From JBBAFB01 sp041655595 (GTDB lineage Bacteria; Bacillota; DULZ01): a stretch of 15,513 nucleotides of DNA. Positions within the stretch are counted from its first letter, which is position 1. Each line of letters begins with the position of its first letter. Positions 1 through 6,487 of this stretch are shown here, in pieces. Below the pieces are notes generated by a model. That model was not told the origin of the DNA. It was given only the letters and a program-made list of their open reading frames with translations, and made no database searches. The stretch covers positions 1-15,513 of the forward strand of contig JBBAFB010000044.1 of assembly GCA_041655595.1 (NCBI GenBank). Direction: 5' to 3'. The position numbers were made by a program, and so were the translations under genes.

Positions 1-336
1 AGAAAAAGCCCCGGTTGGCATGATTTTTTGGCTATGGGACATTACTATGATCCATCTTTTAGTGTGCTTAGGGCAAAATCAACTGAAAACCAAATTGAGG
101 CCACCTTAGTAGGGCTTCGTTTCCATCTTGGCTTTGTACCGGTAATTTTGGAGGTAGAAATGGTTAAAGTAGGGGGCAAGTGGGTATTTACCGGCATGGA
201 AAATGTAAGGCCATTTGATACGATTATGGAATTACAGGTAGCGGACAGGGAGTTATATGAACAGCTGGTAAGGATTCTTAACTACCGTCGTTACTTGACA
301 GCTGTACCAACAGTGGTGATGCTTTGGGGAAGGTGA
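1..336 (+). CDS. C-terminal fragment of a stalk-type secreted protein (paralogue of 7328-8869), cut by window edge
   Basis: The frame is open from base 1, so the start lies outside the window; the first ATG at 28 is internal (the same ATG is internal in the full-length copy). The 97 codons up to base 291 match residues 417-513 of the protein at 7328-8869 with 8 substitutions (about 92% identity, also about 92% over the first 300 bases). The missing part would then be the signal peptide and stalk domains, an inference from the paralogue. The paralogue ends in NYRR followed by TAA; here TAA has become TAC, so the frame runs on for 14 residues (YLTAVPTVVMLWGR) to TGA at 334-336. The conserved protein sequence suggests the gene was kept under selection until recently. 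Its function is unknown. Confidence 0.75.
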   Translation, partial: RKSPGWHDFLAMGHYYDPSFSVLRAKSTENQIEATLVGLRFHLGFVPVILEVEMVKVGGKWVFTGMENVRPFDTIMELQVADRELYEQLVRILNYRRYLTAVPTVVMLWGR

Positions 337-340
337 TTTA

Positions 341-367
341 ATGGGAAACCACAAGACCGGTGGCTAG
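341..367 (+). pseudogene. Start-only remnant of a DUF2974/lipase-like gene
   Basis: ATG at 341 opens MGNHKTGG and stops at TAG 365-367. The first eight codons match the start of the alpha/beta-hydrolase gene at 8917 (MGNYKTGGQRLW), including the upstream GGTGATTTA ribosome-binding context. The stop arises where the intact gene has CAG (Q9), and similarity is lost immediately afterwards. So a stalk gene plus the start of its downstream partner was duplicated, and the rest of the partner was deleted or never copied. Confidence 0.6.
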
Positions 368-410
368 CATTAGCAGGAGTATTCACTTAAAAAAGGGGGG
401 GTGAAGGCCG

Positions 411-899
411 GTGGTTAAGAAAAAAAGTTTTGTCATCAGTATACTACTTATTCTTAGCTTGCTTATTTTCACGGGTTGCAGTCCAACAATAAATGTAAAA
501 AATAAAGAAGTGAAGGAATTTTCCAAGTCCATATTAAAAGCTGACAAGCAAATAAAAGAATTAAAATTTTATTTTAGAAGGCCTTCATTAAATGCGGAAC
601 TGGTTTACGATGACGAGCTGAGTACGGCGGATTTGCAATTTTTAATTGCTGAATTTAAAACATTGATAAATGTAGAATTCATGCAGAAAATTGGTGATAA
701 GTACTGGGGAAAAGGGGCCAGGCCTTCAGGATTTAATTTGTATATTTATGTGGGCAAGAAAAAAGATGAGAGTGGTAACGATTACTTGGTTATGAGCAGG
801 TATAATAAGACCCATGTAATCAATGATGATCCGGCTAATATAGACGGATATAAAACTTGGGATATATGGGCAAAAAATGATAAAATAATCCTAGAATAG
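411..899 (+). CDS. Small lipoprotein of unknown function
   Basis: 162 residues with a GTG start at 411 and a G-rich ribosome binding site (AAGGGGGGG, about 394-401). The N-terminus MVKKK, then a hydrophobic stretch (residues 7-20) and FTGC with Cys23, forms a lipoprotein signal, though Phe at -3 is less usual than Leu. The mature part is charged and lysine-rich, with no motif I recognise. It would be attached to the outer face of the membrane. It lies just after the duplicated cassette and ends 18 bases before the end of the convergent GH18 gene, with no clear terminator hairpin between them. The reading is certain, the function is not. Confidence 0.7.
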   Translation: MVKKKSFVISILLILSLLIFTGCSPTINVKNKEVKEFSKSILKADKQIKELKFYFRRPSLNAELVYDDELSTADLQFLIAEFKTLINVEFMQKIGDKYWGKGARPSGFNLYIYVGKKKDESGNDYLVMSRYNKTHVINDDPANIDGYKTWDIWAKNDKIILE

Positions 900-917
900 G
901 GTTTTTCGCACGGTTGT

Positions 918-2195
918 TCAATCAAGGGTTGTTTCAAGGGTTTCTCTTAGTGAATCCCACATTTCCTCCGTTAAAAGGCCTAGTCTCCAAAGGGCAATAC
1001 CTTCTAGTCCATATTTCTTTGCAATCCCCACCTTTGTACGGATGCTTTCTGGATTTTCACTGGGGATGGAAATCCCGAGAATAAGCCTGTCCTTGGTCAC
1101 ATCCTTCAGGGCTTCTTCAACAGCTTGGATGACTAAAGAATTTGGTTCCGGCTTAGTCCCGTAATCATAGGCCATTATAATTATTTTGTCAGCCATTTTG
1201 CCCAAGTTTTGATAATCATACCCCTTATAGGCACTGTTTGGCGGGTGCAGGGTAAGGGTAAGAGAAAGGCCTGAATCTTTTGCTTGCTGGGATAAAATCT
1301 CAATAAACTGATTAAAGGAATCCCGCACAGTTTTTAATTGTTCCCCTTCATCCTGAAAACCTAGGCCTTCAAAATCCAAATTTATCCCCTGGTATAATTT
1401 TGCCTCCTCTATAATGCCATTCACGGCATTATTTACAGCGTCCTCGCTTTCTAAGATCGAAGCAATGGTGCTGCCTTTATCGGTTACATGAATAACCATT
1501 TCTGTCTTGAGCCCATATTTCTCGGCGGCTTCTAATACATGTTCCCAGCCACTTGGTTTTTGCCAACCTGTTTTGCTATCGGTTAATAAGTTGCCTTCTT
1601 TATCAATGCTATACCAGCCTAGTGCTAGTTCACTAACCATGTCCGTATTTCCCCTACTCAGTTCAGGGTAAGGTTTGCCAAATAGATTGGTCCAACTACT
1701 GGTTTTGCTATCCCCCAAAGCATAAAAACCCACAATATGCATTTTTTTGGGAGGCGATGTGATTTTAATATTATTGGTAGAAGCTTCCCAAAACACCTGA
1801 CAATTAAAAGTTTCACTGAAGAATCGTAAAGGGACCAAGGCTCTATCATTATGGATTTGAGGAACAACATCAAGCACAGTAGGAGTGCCATTATAGAATG
1901 CCACTTTATTGTCCAATTGTAAACTTATATTAGTTTTGTCATCTATTGCGGTAATTGTCCGGGTATCATTCTCCCAGTTAACGGTCACATTTAATGCCTC
2001 CGCAATAGCACGGAAGGGTACTAGAACCCTTCCATTTTTTATTACAGGTGGAACATCAAAAGCTACTTCTACGCCATCAAGCAGCACAGCTATCCTCTGT
2101 TCTTCGTTTTCTGTTGCTTGGGCTAACGCCACCGGTGAAATAAAAAAATTTATGGTGATAATTATTAAGGCACAAATAAATAATAATCGTTTCAT
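918..2195 (-). CDS. Secreted stalk-domain protein with GH18 (chitinase-like/SleL-like) glycosidase domain
   Basis: 425 residues. The start is set at ATG 2195 rather than the longer frame at 2267, because GGAGG (2203-2207 on the complement) lies seven bases upstream and the next residues, MKRLLFICALI, are a signal peptide with likely cleavage after VALA (residue 25). Residues about 33-145 form a paired copper-amine-oxidase N1 stalk (motifs NGRVLVPFRAIAEAL, RALVPLRFFSETF). Residues about 152-425 are a GH18 TIM barrel: GINLDFE supplies Asp274 and the acid Glu276, and MAYDYG (341-346) and ALWRLG (401-406) are the later family motifs. GH18 enzymes of this kind (YaaH/SleL class, known from the family) cleave N-acetylglucosamine polymers such as peptidoglycan or chitin. 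A cell-wall or spore role is inferred. The key catalytic residues are present. Confidence 0.85.
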   Translation of the reverse strand: MKRLLFICALIIITINFFISPVALAQATENEEQRIAVLLDGVEVAFDVPPVIKNGRVLVPFRAIAEALNVTVNWENDTRTITAIDDKTNISLQLDNKVAFYNGTPTVLDVVPQIHNDRALVPLRFFSETFNCQVFWEASTNNIKITSPPKKMHIVGFYALGDSKTSSWTNLFGKPYPELSRGNTDMVSELALGWYSIDKEGNLLTDSKTGWQKPSGWEHVLEAAEKYGLKTEMVIHVTDKGSTIASILESEDAVNNAVNGIIEEAKLYQGINLDFEGLGFQDEGEQLKTVRDSFNQFIEILSQQAKDSGLSLTLTLHPPNSAYKGYDYQNLGKMADKIIIMAYDYGTKPEPNSLVIQAVEEALKDVTKDRLILGISIPSENPESIRTKVGIAKKYGLEGIALWRLGLLTEEMWDSLRETLETTLD

Positions 2196-2429
2196 ATGTA
2201 AACCTCCACATCTTTTGCCCTTCATTTCTAGAACGAAGTATAAAAACCCTGCAAAATATAATAGCAATAATGCAAAAGAAAATGAGAAAAGGTTTGGCTT
2301 CGACTACAACCAAGCATTGGGAATGTGGGAGGTTTGATTACTCTAAATTTAAGACAAGTAAAAAAGTTATGTTAAAAAGTGAAGGGGAGACTGGGGGTTT
2401 TATGGTACAATTATTCTGGTGGTGAAAAC

Positions 2430-2527
2430 ATGGCAAAATTATCGAAGGGAAAAAAGTTATCTACTACCTTGGCATGGGTATGATGGCTTTAGGATTTGTA
2501 TTACTCACTAAATATTTTATTTTCTAG
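2430..2527 (+). pseudogene. Candidate 32-residue single-span membrane peptide, frame broken or recoded at A-AAA-AAG
   Basis: ATG at 2430 (weak GGTGGTG site upstream) reads MAKLSKGKK and then LSTTLAWV to TGA at 2481. The in-frame heptamer A-AAA-AAG at 2450-2456 is the classic bacterial -1 slip site (as in dnaX). A -1 step there continues as VIYYLGMGMMALGFVLL and TKYFIF to TAG at 2525-2527, giving a basic head, one membrane span and a short tail. Either this is a simple indel in an A-tract that killed a micro-gene, or slippage is used on purpose. No stimulatory pseudoknot was identified, and chance cannot be ruled out for so short a frame. Confidence 0.3.
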
Positions 2528-2539
2528 ACGACCAAAATT

Positions 2540-2569
2540 TTGACATAAAAAATCAGTAGTATTTAGCTA
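2540..2569 (+). promoter_or_regulatory. Possible promoter for the membrane-protein gene at 2631
   Basis: A perfect -35 TTGACA at 2540-2545 lies about 60 bases before the ribosome binding site. At the normal 17-18 base spacing the -10 is poor (TTAGCT or TAGCTA); TATATG further on is too far away. This is only a candidate. Confidence 0.25.
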
Positions 2570-2630
2570 TATGAAGGTTGTTTTTTTATGTTATATAAAT
2601 TAATTTTTATTGATGGGGGGTGAATATAAT

Positions 2631-3095
2631 ATGAAAATGAGTAAAAAGAAACTTTGGAAAGTGCCCCTGTATTGTATCTTTGCTGGGATAATTACCTTTT
2701 ATGCCACAGTTAATTTTCTGGGGAGATTTATGATTACTAGGCTTCCGGATGGGACAATTACATTAGATAATACAAATGCACTTATAATCCATGGGGGCAT
2801 ATTTATTTTGGTACTGATAGCAGGGGGCCTGTTTTTTTATCGAGACATGACCCGAAAAGAAATATTTTTTTCAGCATCAATTATTGTCATAATTGGTTTA
2901 ATGATGACTTTAACTCAATGGGCATTTAATCTTACAACCGGTCCGGGTGCGGTCTTTTTTATATATGCTTCTTTGGCTTTTGAATGGAGCAATATTGTGC
3001 CCCAGTTATTGTATCGGGTTAATGAAAACCTTTGGCTCGGTGCATTTATCGGTAATTTAACACCGTACTTGTTTATCATATTCGGAAAAAAATAA
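2631..3095 (+). CDS. Small polytopic membrane protein, unknown family
   Basis: 154 residues from ATG 2631, chosen because GGGGGGTG (2615-2622) lies eight bases upstream. A longer reading from TTG 2610 would place that site inside the coding region. Hydrophobic segments lie at about residues 10-33, 49-71, 79-99, 104-122 and 133-151, so four or five membrane spans. A short polar stretch (about residues 36-48, TRLPDGTITLDNT) sits between the first two. The N-terminus is basic (MKMSKKK), which favours a cytoplasmic start. No catalytic or transport motif is visible. It is followed after 45 bases by the repeat element at 3141 and then the propeller gene, and may or may not share its transcript. Confidence 0.65.
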   Translation: MKMSKKKLWKVPLYCIFAGIITFYATVNFLGRFMITRLPDGTITLDNTNALIIHGGIFILVLIAGGLFFYRDMTRKEIFFSASIIVIIGLMMTLTQWAFNLTTGPGAVFFIYASLAFEWSNIVPQLLYRVNENLWLGAFIGNLTPYLFIIFGKK

Positions 3096-3140
3096 CCAGA
3101 AATCGGGTAAATAAAAGGAATGCAGTATAAGTTAATAACA

Positions 3141-3223
3141 CATTTTTTATATTAAACTACGTAATCTCTTCAAAAATTACCTGCGTAATGCGAGTAAGCA
3201 AATAGCATTGCACAGAAGGAATT
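3141..3223 (+). repeat. Leader repeat, copy A (near-identical to 6391-6473)
   Basis: The first 72 bases (3141-3212) match 6391-6462 with only two C/T differences; similarity then fades through a shared AGGAATT near 3217-3223. It ends about 30 bases before the ATG of the propeller gene. It can fold into two small hairpins: GTAAT 3161-3165 with ATTAC 3176-3180, and GTAATGC 3185-3191 with GCATTGC 3205-3211 (one G-T pair). It encodes nothing. It could be a shared 5' leader, a promoter block or a small mobile repeat; no terminal inverted repeats were found. Confidence 0.75.
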
Positions 3224-3252
3224 AATGATAATCAAAAAAGAGGTGGGGAGCC

Positions 3253-4977
3253 ATGAAGAAACAGTCTTTCTTTTTGTTAATACTTACTTTAGTTTTTTTC
3301 ACTACTTTAAGTCCAGGAAAGCCGTGCCTGGCCAATACAAATATCCGCGTTGAGGTAGATGGTGAACAATTACAAATAACTGGAACTAAACCTTATCTTG
3401 AAAATGATCGTGTCCTAATACCAATGAGGGCAATCCTCGAAAAGCTAAATGCAAAAGTATATTGGAATGAAGCTACCCAAACTGTTACTGCTCAGCTAGA
3501 TAACAACAATATAGAACTTACTATTAACGAGTTGAAAGCTAGAAAAAATGATCAGGAGATACAGCTGGAGACTTCACCAAAACTAATAGAAGGCAAAACA
3601 ATGATTCCACTTCGTTTTGTAGCGGAGGCCTTGGGGAGCAAAGTAAACTGGGACGCAGAAAAAAATGCAGTTGAAATCAGTCGACCTGGGGTAAAGAAAC
3701 TACAGCTTGACTGGGAATGGCAATTTAAAAGTGATCTAGACTTTAACTTTTTAGTAGCTGAAACCGATGATACATTATTGGTCTTCGGTGATGATGGCTT
3801 GCTTAGCGGACATAATGAGCATACCGCTTTGTATGGAATAGACAAGGTTACAGGGAAGAAAATTTGGCAAATGAATGCAGATAAAAGTTTTCCCATGATG
3901 GTGAGGGATTTTGTTATCTCAGCAGATCAAAAATATCTAACAGTGATGATTAAATCTGAATCTAAACTGGTTTGTTTAGAAACTGCTACGGGTGAGGTAG
4001 TATGGAAAAAAAATATCGAAATAGATGAGGCCTATTTAAACGAACTGAGTGGAGCGGAAGGTGTTATTGCCTATACGGTGGCTAATCCAAGCAAACAAAA
4101 TTTTCTCTATGTTCTAGATGAAAACACTGGAGAGATGCTATGGGCAAAACAATTTACAGCAAAGGAGAATTTTTCGGGAGATCATTTACTGGCGGATAAT
4201 TATTCTTACCCAACTCTCTTGCTAGCTACTGACCAAAATATTACAGCCCTTGATCCACAAACAGGAGAAACAAGATGGGAACTGCCAGGAAAATCCCTGA
4301 GCCGAAACTTTTATTCTTTGCCTTTTACTGCGTTAAAAGAAGATTTTAGATATTTTAATCATCTGAAAGAGGAAACAAAGTGGATTATCAAGGAAGATAA
4401 ATTAGTAAAAATGGATTTGGCAAAGGGCGAAATTTTGAATAAAGTAGATTTTAGCGAAAAAAACTTTATTAGTATTTTAGATGAACAATATTTACTGATC
4501 AAGAAATATGATTTAGGCGAGTATGAAGTCTTCGGTAAAAATTTAAAAGATAAGGATTTTACCACATCCCTATACGATCTAGAAAAAGATAAAACTATCT
4601 GGGAAATGGAGGGAAGGGGATCCCTAGCTGTTATTGAGGAAGGCATTATCTACCTTTTAATAGGGGGCTACGGCGGATACCCTGCAGCATTCGAATTGGA
4701 TACTGGTAATAAACTATGGCAATCCCCACATAAAATAGGTGATATCAAAAATTTACTAGTTTGGGAAAACTACCTTTTGGTGCCAGACAAAGAAAGCCTC
4801 CATTTTTTGGACAAAGAAACAGGGGAGCTTCTTTATTGGTTGGCAGATACTCAAATAAAGGAAGCCGAAGCAAGGGGCCCATTAAATACTTATGGTTTAG
4901 TTACCAAAATAGGAGATAAATTGTATGTAGGTTCATCAGATGGGAGTTTTCAAGTTTATAGTAAAAACAAAGAATAG
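3253..4977 (+). CDS. Secreted stalk-domain protein with PQQ-type beta-propeller
   Basis: 574 residues; ATG 3253 follows GAGGTGGGGA (3241-3250). Residues 1-27 are a signal peptide, likely cut after CLA. Residues about 31-147 carry the paired copper-amine-oxidase N1 stalk (NDRVLIPMRAILEKL and KTMIPLRFVAEALGSKVNW). From about 150 to the end lie repeated PQQ/quinoprotein-like blades, each with a D-x-x-T-G-x-x-x-W core: LYGIDKVTGKKIWQM (about 193), LVCLETATGEVVWKK (about 239), YVLDENTGEMLWAKQ (about 286), ALDPQTGETRWELPG (about 332), AFELDTGNKLWQS and LHFLDKETGELLYWL. In such proteins the fold is usually a binding or scaffold platform; nothing shows that it binds PQQ or oxidises a substrate. It probably acts outside the membrane. 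It stands alone, preceded by the leader repeat, and is followed by decayed DNA. Confidence 0.85.
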   Translation: MKKQSFFLLILTLVFFTTLSPGKPCLANTNIRVEVDGEQLQITGTKPYLENDRVLIPMRAILEKLNAKVYWNEATQTVTAQLDNNNIELTINELKARKNDQEIQLETSPKLIEGKTMIPLRFVAEALGSKVNWDAEKNAVEISRPGVKKLQLDWEWQFKSDLDFNFLVAETDDTLLVFGDDGLLSGHNEHTALYGIDKVTGKKIWQMNADKSFPMMVRDFVISADQKYLTVMIKSESKLVCLETATGEVVWKKNIEIDEAYLNELSGAEGVIAYTVANPSKQNFLYVLDENTGEMLWAKQFTAKENFSGDHLLADNYSYPTLLLATDQNITALDPQTGETRWELPGKSLSRNFYSLPFTALKEDFRYFNHLKEETKWIIKEDKLVKMDLAKGEILNKVDFSEKNFISILDEQYLLIKKYDLGEYEVFGKNLKDKDFTTSLYDLEKDKTIWEMEGRGSLAVIEEGIIYLLIGGYGGYPAAFELDTGNKLWQSPHKIGDIKNLLVWENYLLVPDKESLHFLDKETGELLYWLADTQIKEAEARGPLNTYGLVTKIGDKLYVGSSDGSFQVYSKNKE

Positions 4978-4988
4978 GTTTGCTACTT

Positions 4989-5023
4989 GATGATACAGGG
5001 GGACGGGATGATACAGGGGGACG
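4989..5023 (+). repeat. Two tandem 17-base repeats resembling the IS1182 terminus
   Basis: GATGATACAGGGGGACG occurs at 4989-5005 and 5007-5023, separated by one G. Its core ACAGGGGGACG is also in both ends of the IS element (13766-13776, and the complement at 15454-15464). They are probably remnants of element ends, or a favoured landing or recombination sequence. No transposase relic was recognised next to them. Confidence 0.6.
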
Positions 5024-5134
5024 TTTTCGGTGTTTCATTGAAGTTGGGATATAGCCTTTGGCAGGGTTAATTATATATAAATCGGCGGAAAGATTACTGC
5101 TGATTAACGTGTGACGTGTAAGAGAAGAGAATAA

Positions 5135-5290
5135 TCTGCCACTTTGAGACTGGGCACCGGCACTTGGCAAAGAAGCCAGGATACTATTCACATCTGTTCT
5201 AATGGTGTTTATCTTGCCATCGGTACACTCGCCATAAATTTGGAATTAGCAAACGATGAAATATTAAGTGATGATGATGTTTGGGGATAG
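5135..5290 (+). pseudogene. C-terminal relic of an unidentified gene
   Basis: A 51-codon frame opens after TAA 5132-5134 and ends at TAG 5288-5290. It has no start codon with a ribosome binding site, but reads like real protein, for example TIHICSNGVYLAIGTLAINL and an acidic tail ending SDDDVWG. I do not recognise the family. It is probably the broken 3' end of a lost gene; a chance open frame is possible. Confidence 0.3.
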
Positions 5291-5433
5291 CAAAAGTAAG
5301 ATATATTTAAAGTAGCACAAACAATTAATTAAATTATGATGTCCTCTGGTGAACGGTGCTGCGGCTTTTATTTATTAAGCAAGTCGGATAAAGATTATGT
5401 TATACTGAAAACAGGTGGTATTTAAGGCGATGA

Positions 5434-5754
5434 AAGGAAGCAGAAATCCCCGTTAGCGCTGGTGAGGTTGAGAAGCCTACTGGCCTTTGCTATAAAAGTC
5501 AAATTTTACAGGAGAAACTGCTATGAAATATAAAACAAAGAAAAACAGTAAAAACAAATTTAGCTAAAAAACTAGGTTTTGAGGCTTATGGTGTTGCCCT
5601 AGACCAAAGGTTATAGGCAGAGCAAGGAATGAGGGATTTGAGAGAGGTATTGGCAAGGGTAAAAGATTATTTTTATGTAATTTTTCAGCATAAGCCCACC
5701 TTCCTGGGAGAAGCGCTACCTGTAAGCGGAAATGGCGATCTGACGAATAACTAA
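5434..5754 (+). pseudogene. Decayed gene with in-frame stops, family not recognised
   Basis: One frame reads protein-like for over 100 codons with stops inside: KEAEIPVSAGEVEKPTG... to TGA 5524-5526, then KTVKTNLAKKLGFEAYGVAL... to TAG 5614-5616, then AEQGMRDLREVLARV, YFYVIFQHKPTFLGEALPVS and a final stop at 5752-5754. ATG 5523 with AGGAG at 5510-5514 would start a gene in the neighbouring frame (MKYKTKKN...), which joins the long frame after a one-base shift, so the relic may be a separate gene of about 77 codons with one frameshift and one nonsense change. The conserved-looking KPTFLGEALPVSGNG part deserves a search. I assign no function. Confidence 0.4.
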
Positions 5755-5849
5755 AGCAGAAATAGGTTTTTTGAATTAATATTTTTATATCCTGCGCATT
5801 AGTACATTTATGTGTCACAAGGATACCTATTTATATAGGGGGTTATTGT

Positions 5850-6362
5850 ATGCCAGAAATAAGAATAAGGATTGCAGACATTCAAGATGCTGTTTCAATG
5901 AGTATTGTCCATGCAGATAGCTGGAAAAAAGCGTATCAAGGCTTGTTGCCGGATGAATACTTAAATGGCATTAGAGATACACGATGGGTAGATATGTTAA
6001 CAAAGGGCTTGGAAGATAATACTATGAAAGCATGGGTTGCTACTATCAGGGATAAAATTATTGCTTGTACATGTGTAGGGAATTCGAGATATCAAGGTTA
6101 TGAAGGTCAGTTAGAATTGATCTCTATATATGTTTTACCAGAATACTGGAATTTAGGAACGGGCACTTTATTAATAAATAAAGTACTGGAATATGCATTA
6201 AATAATAATTATTTAGAAGTAGGACTCTGGGTTTTAGATGGTAATAATCGAGCTATAAGGTTTTATGAAAAAAATGACTTTTTTAATAATGATGATACCA
6301 TTTCATGCTTGATAGGGGGAAACCCCACAATTGAAAAACGCTATATTAAAAAACTAATTTAA
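5850..6362 (+). CDS. GNAT-family N-acetyltransferase
   Basis: 170 residues; ATG 5850 is preceded by a TAGGGGG site at about 5836-5842. It opens with the typical IRIADIQDAVSMSIVHADSW segment. Motif A lies at about residues 91-110 (LISIYVLPEYWNLGTGTLLI), where N-L-G-T-G-T takes the place of the consensus R/Q-x-x-G-x-G/A acetyl-CoA pyrophosphate loop. Motif B is at about 127-146 (LWVLDGNNRAIRFYEKNDFF). Such enzymes move an acetyl group from acetyl-CoA to an amine, in the cytoplasm; the acceptor cannot be told from sequence. It is flanked by decayed DNA on the left and the leader repeat on the right, so it is probably a single-gene unit. The family is clear and the substrate open. Confidence 0.85.
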   Translation: MPEIRIRIADIQDAVSMSIVHADSWKKAYQGLLPDEYLNGIRDTRWVDMLTKGLEDNTMKAWVATIRDKIIACTCVGNSRYQGYEGQLELISIYVLPEYWNLGTGTLLINKVLEYALNNNYLEVGLWVLDGNNRAIRFYEKNDFFNNDDTISCLIGGNPTIEKRYIKKLI

Positions 6363-6390
6363 AAACAATTTAATAATCTTCAGTAAAGAC

Positions 6391-6473
6391 GCATTCTTTA
6401 TATTAAACTACGTAACCTCTTCAAAAATTACCTGCGTAATGCGAGTAAGCAAATAGCATTGCATGGTAGGAAT
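6391..6473 (+). repeat. Leader repeat, copy B (near-identical to 3141-3223)
   Basis: It lies in the 125-base gap between the acetyltransferase stop (6362) and the lipoprotein ATG (6488), so again directly ahead of a gene for an exported protein. The C at 6415, where copy A has T, shortens the first hairpin to four pairs (GTAA 6411-6414 with TTAC 6427-6430); there is no compensating change, so the two copies do not support conserved RNA pairing there. The second hairpin (6435-6441 with 6455-6461) is identical. Confidence 0.75.
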
Positions 6474-6487
6474 TTAAGGTGATTTAG

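Larger units (their letters stand above)
1..367 (+). repeat. Long direct repeat, copy 1 (matches 8576-8943)
   Basis: Base 1 aligns with 8576. Over bases 1-300 I count about 25 mismatches and no indels. The intergenic part (300-340) is more diverged and has one single-base deletion. The match ends about 24 bases into the downstream gene. Its left limit is outside the window. Confidence 0.8.
2196..2630. other. 435-base AT-rich intergenic region between divergent genes
   Basis: This region separates the minus-strand GH18 gene from the plus-strand membrane gene, so promoters for both should lie here. I see a good -35 hexamer TTGACA at 2540-2545, but only a weak -10 17-18 bases on (TAGCTA, 2564-2569). 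The only coding-like content is the micro-ORF at 2430-2527, described separately. No RNA gene or strong hairpin was found. Confidence 0.5.
4978..5849. other. 872-base region without an intact gene: gene relics and IS-end fragments
   Basis: Directly after the propeller gene lie two tandem copies of an IS-terminus-like sequence. Beyond them, protein-like stretches appear in changing frames and are interrupted by stops: 5135-5290 (51 open codons) and the 5434-5754 relic. A TATACT box at 5401-5406 has no convincing -35. I found no RNA gene and no terminator hairpin. The pattern is that of degraded genes, not of a regulatory region. Confidence 0.6.

Noticed and set aside
2196..2267. 24-residue N-terminal extension of the GH18 protein
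   Set aside because: The internal ATG at 2195 has GGAGG at ideal spacing and starts a normal signal peptide; the extension would put a second hydrophobic stretch and the ribosome binding site inside the coding region.
2077..2337. Frames on both strands across the start of the GH18 gene (78 residues minus, 142 residues plus)
   Set aside because: They overlap the well-supported signal peptide and stalk coding sequence in other frames and lack ribosome binding sites and recognisable domains.
3141..3223. Reading the leader repeat as a known riboswitch (for example c-di-GMP) or a CRISPR repeat
   Set aside because: No conserved riboswitch core is present, and only two copies exist, 3.2 kb apart, without regular spacing or spacers.
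4901..5191. 96-residue minus-strand frame after the propeller gene
   Set aside because: It runs antisense over the end of the propeller gene and the tandem IS-end repeats, whose complement gives a repetitive RPPVSS peptide; no start signal is present.
5401..5510. Possible cobalamin or other riboswitch leader (G-rich stretches and a TATACT box)
   Set aside because: The conserved boxes of the cobalamin class and other known classes are not present, and the stretch reads better as a decayed coding frame.
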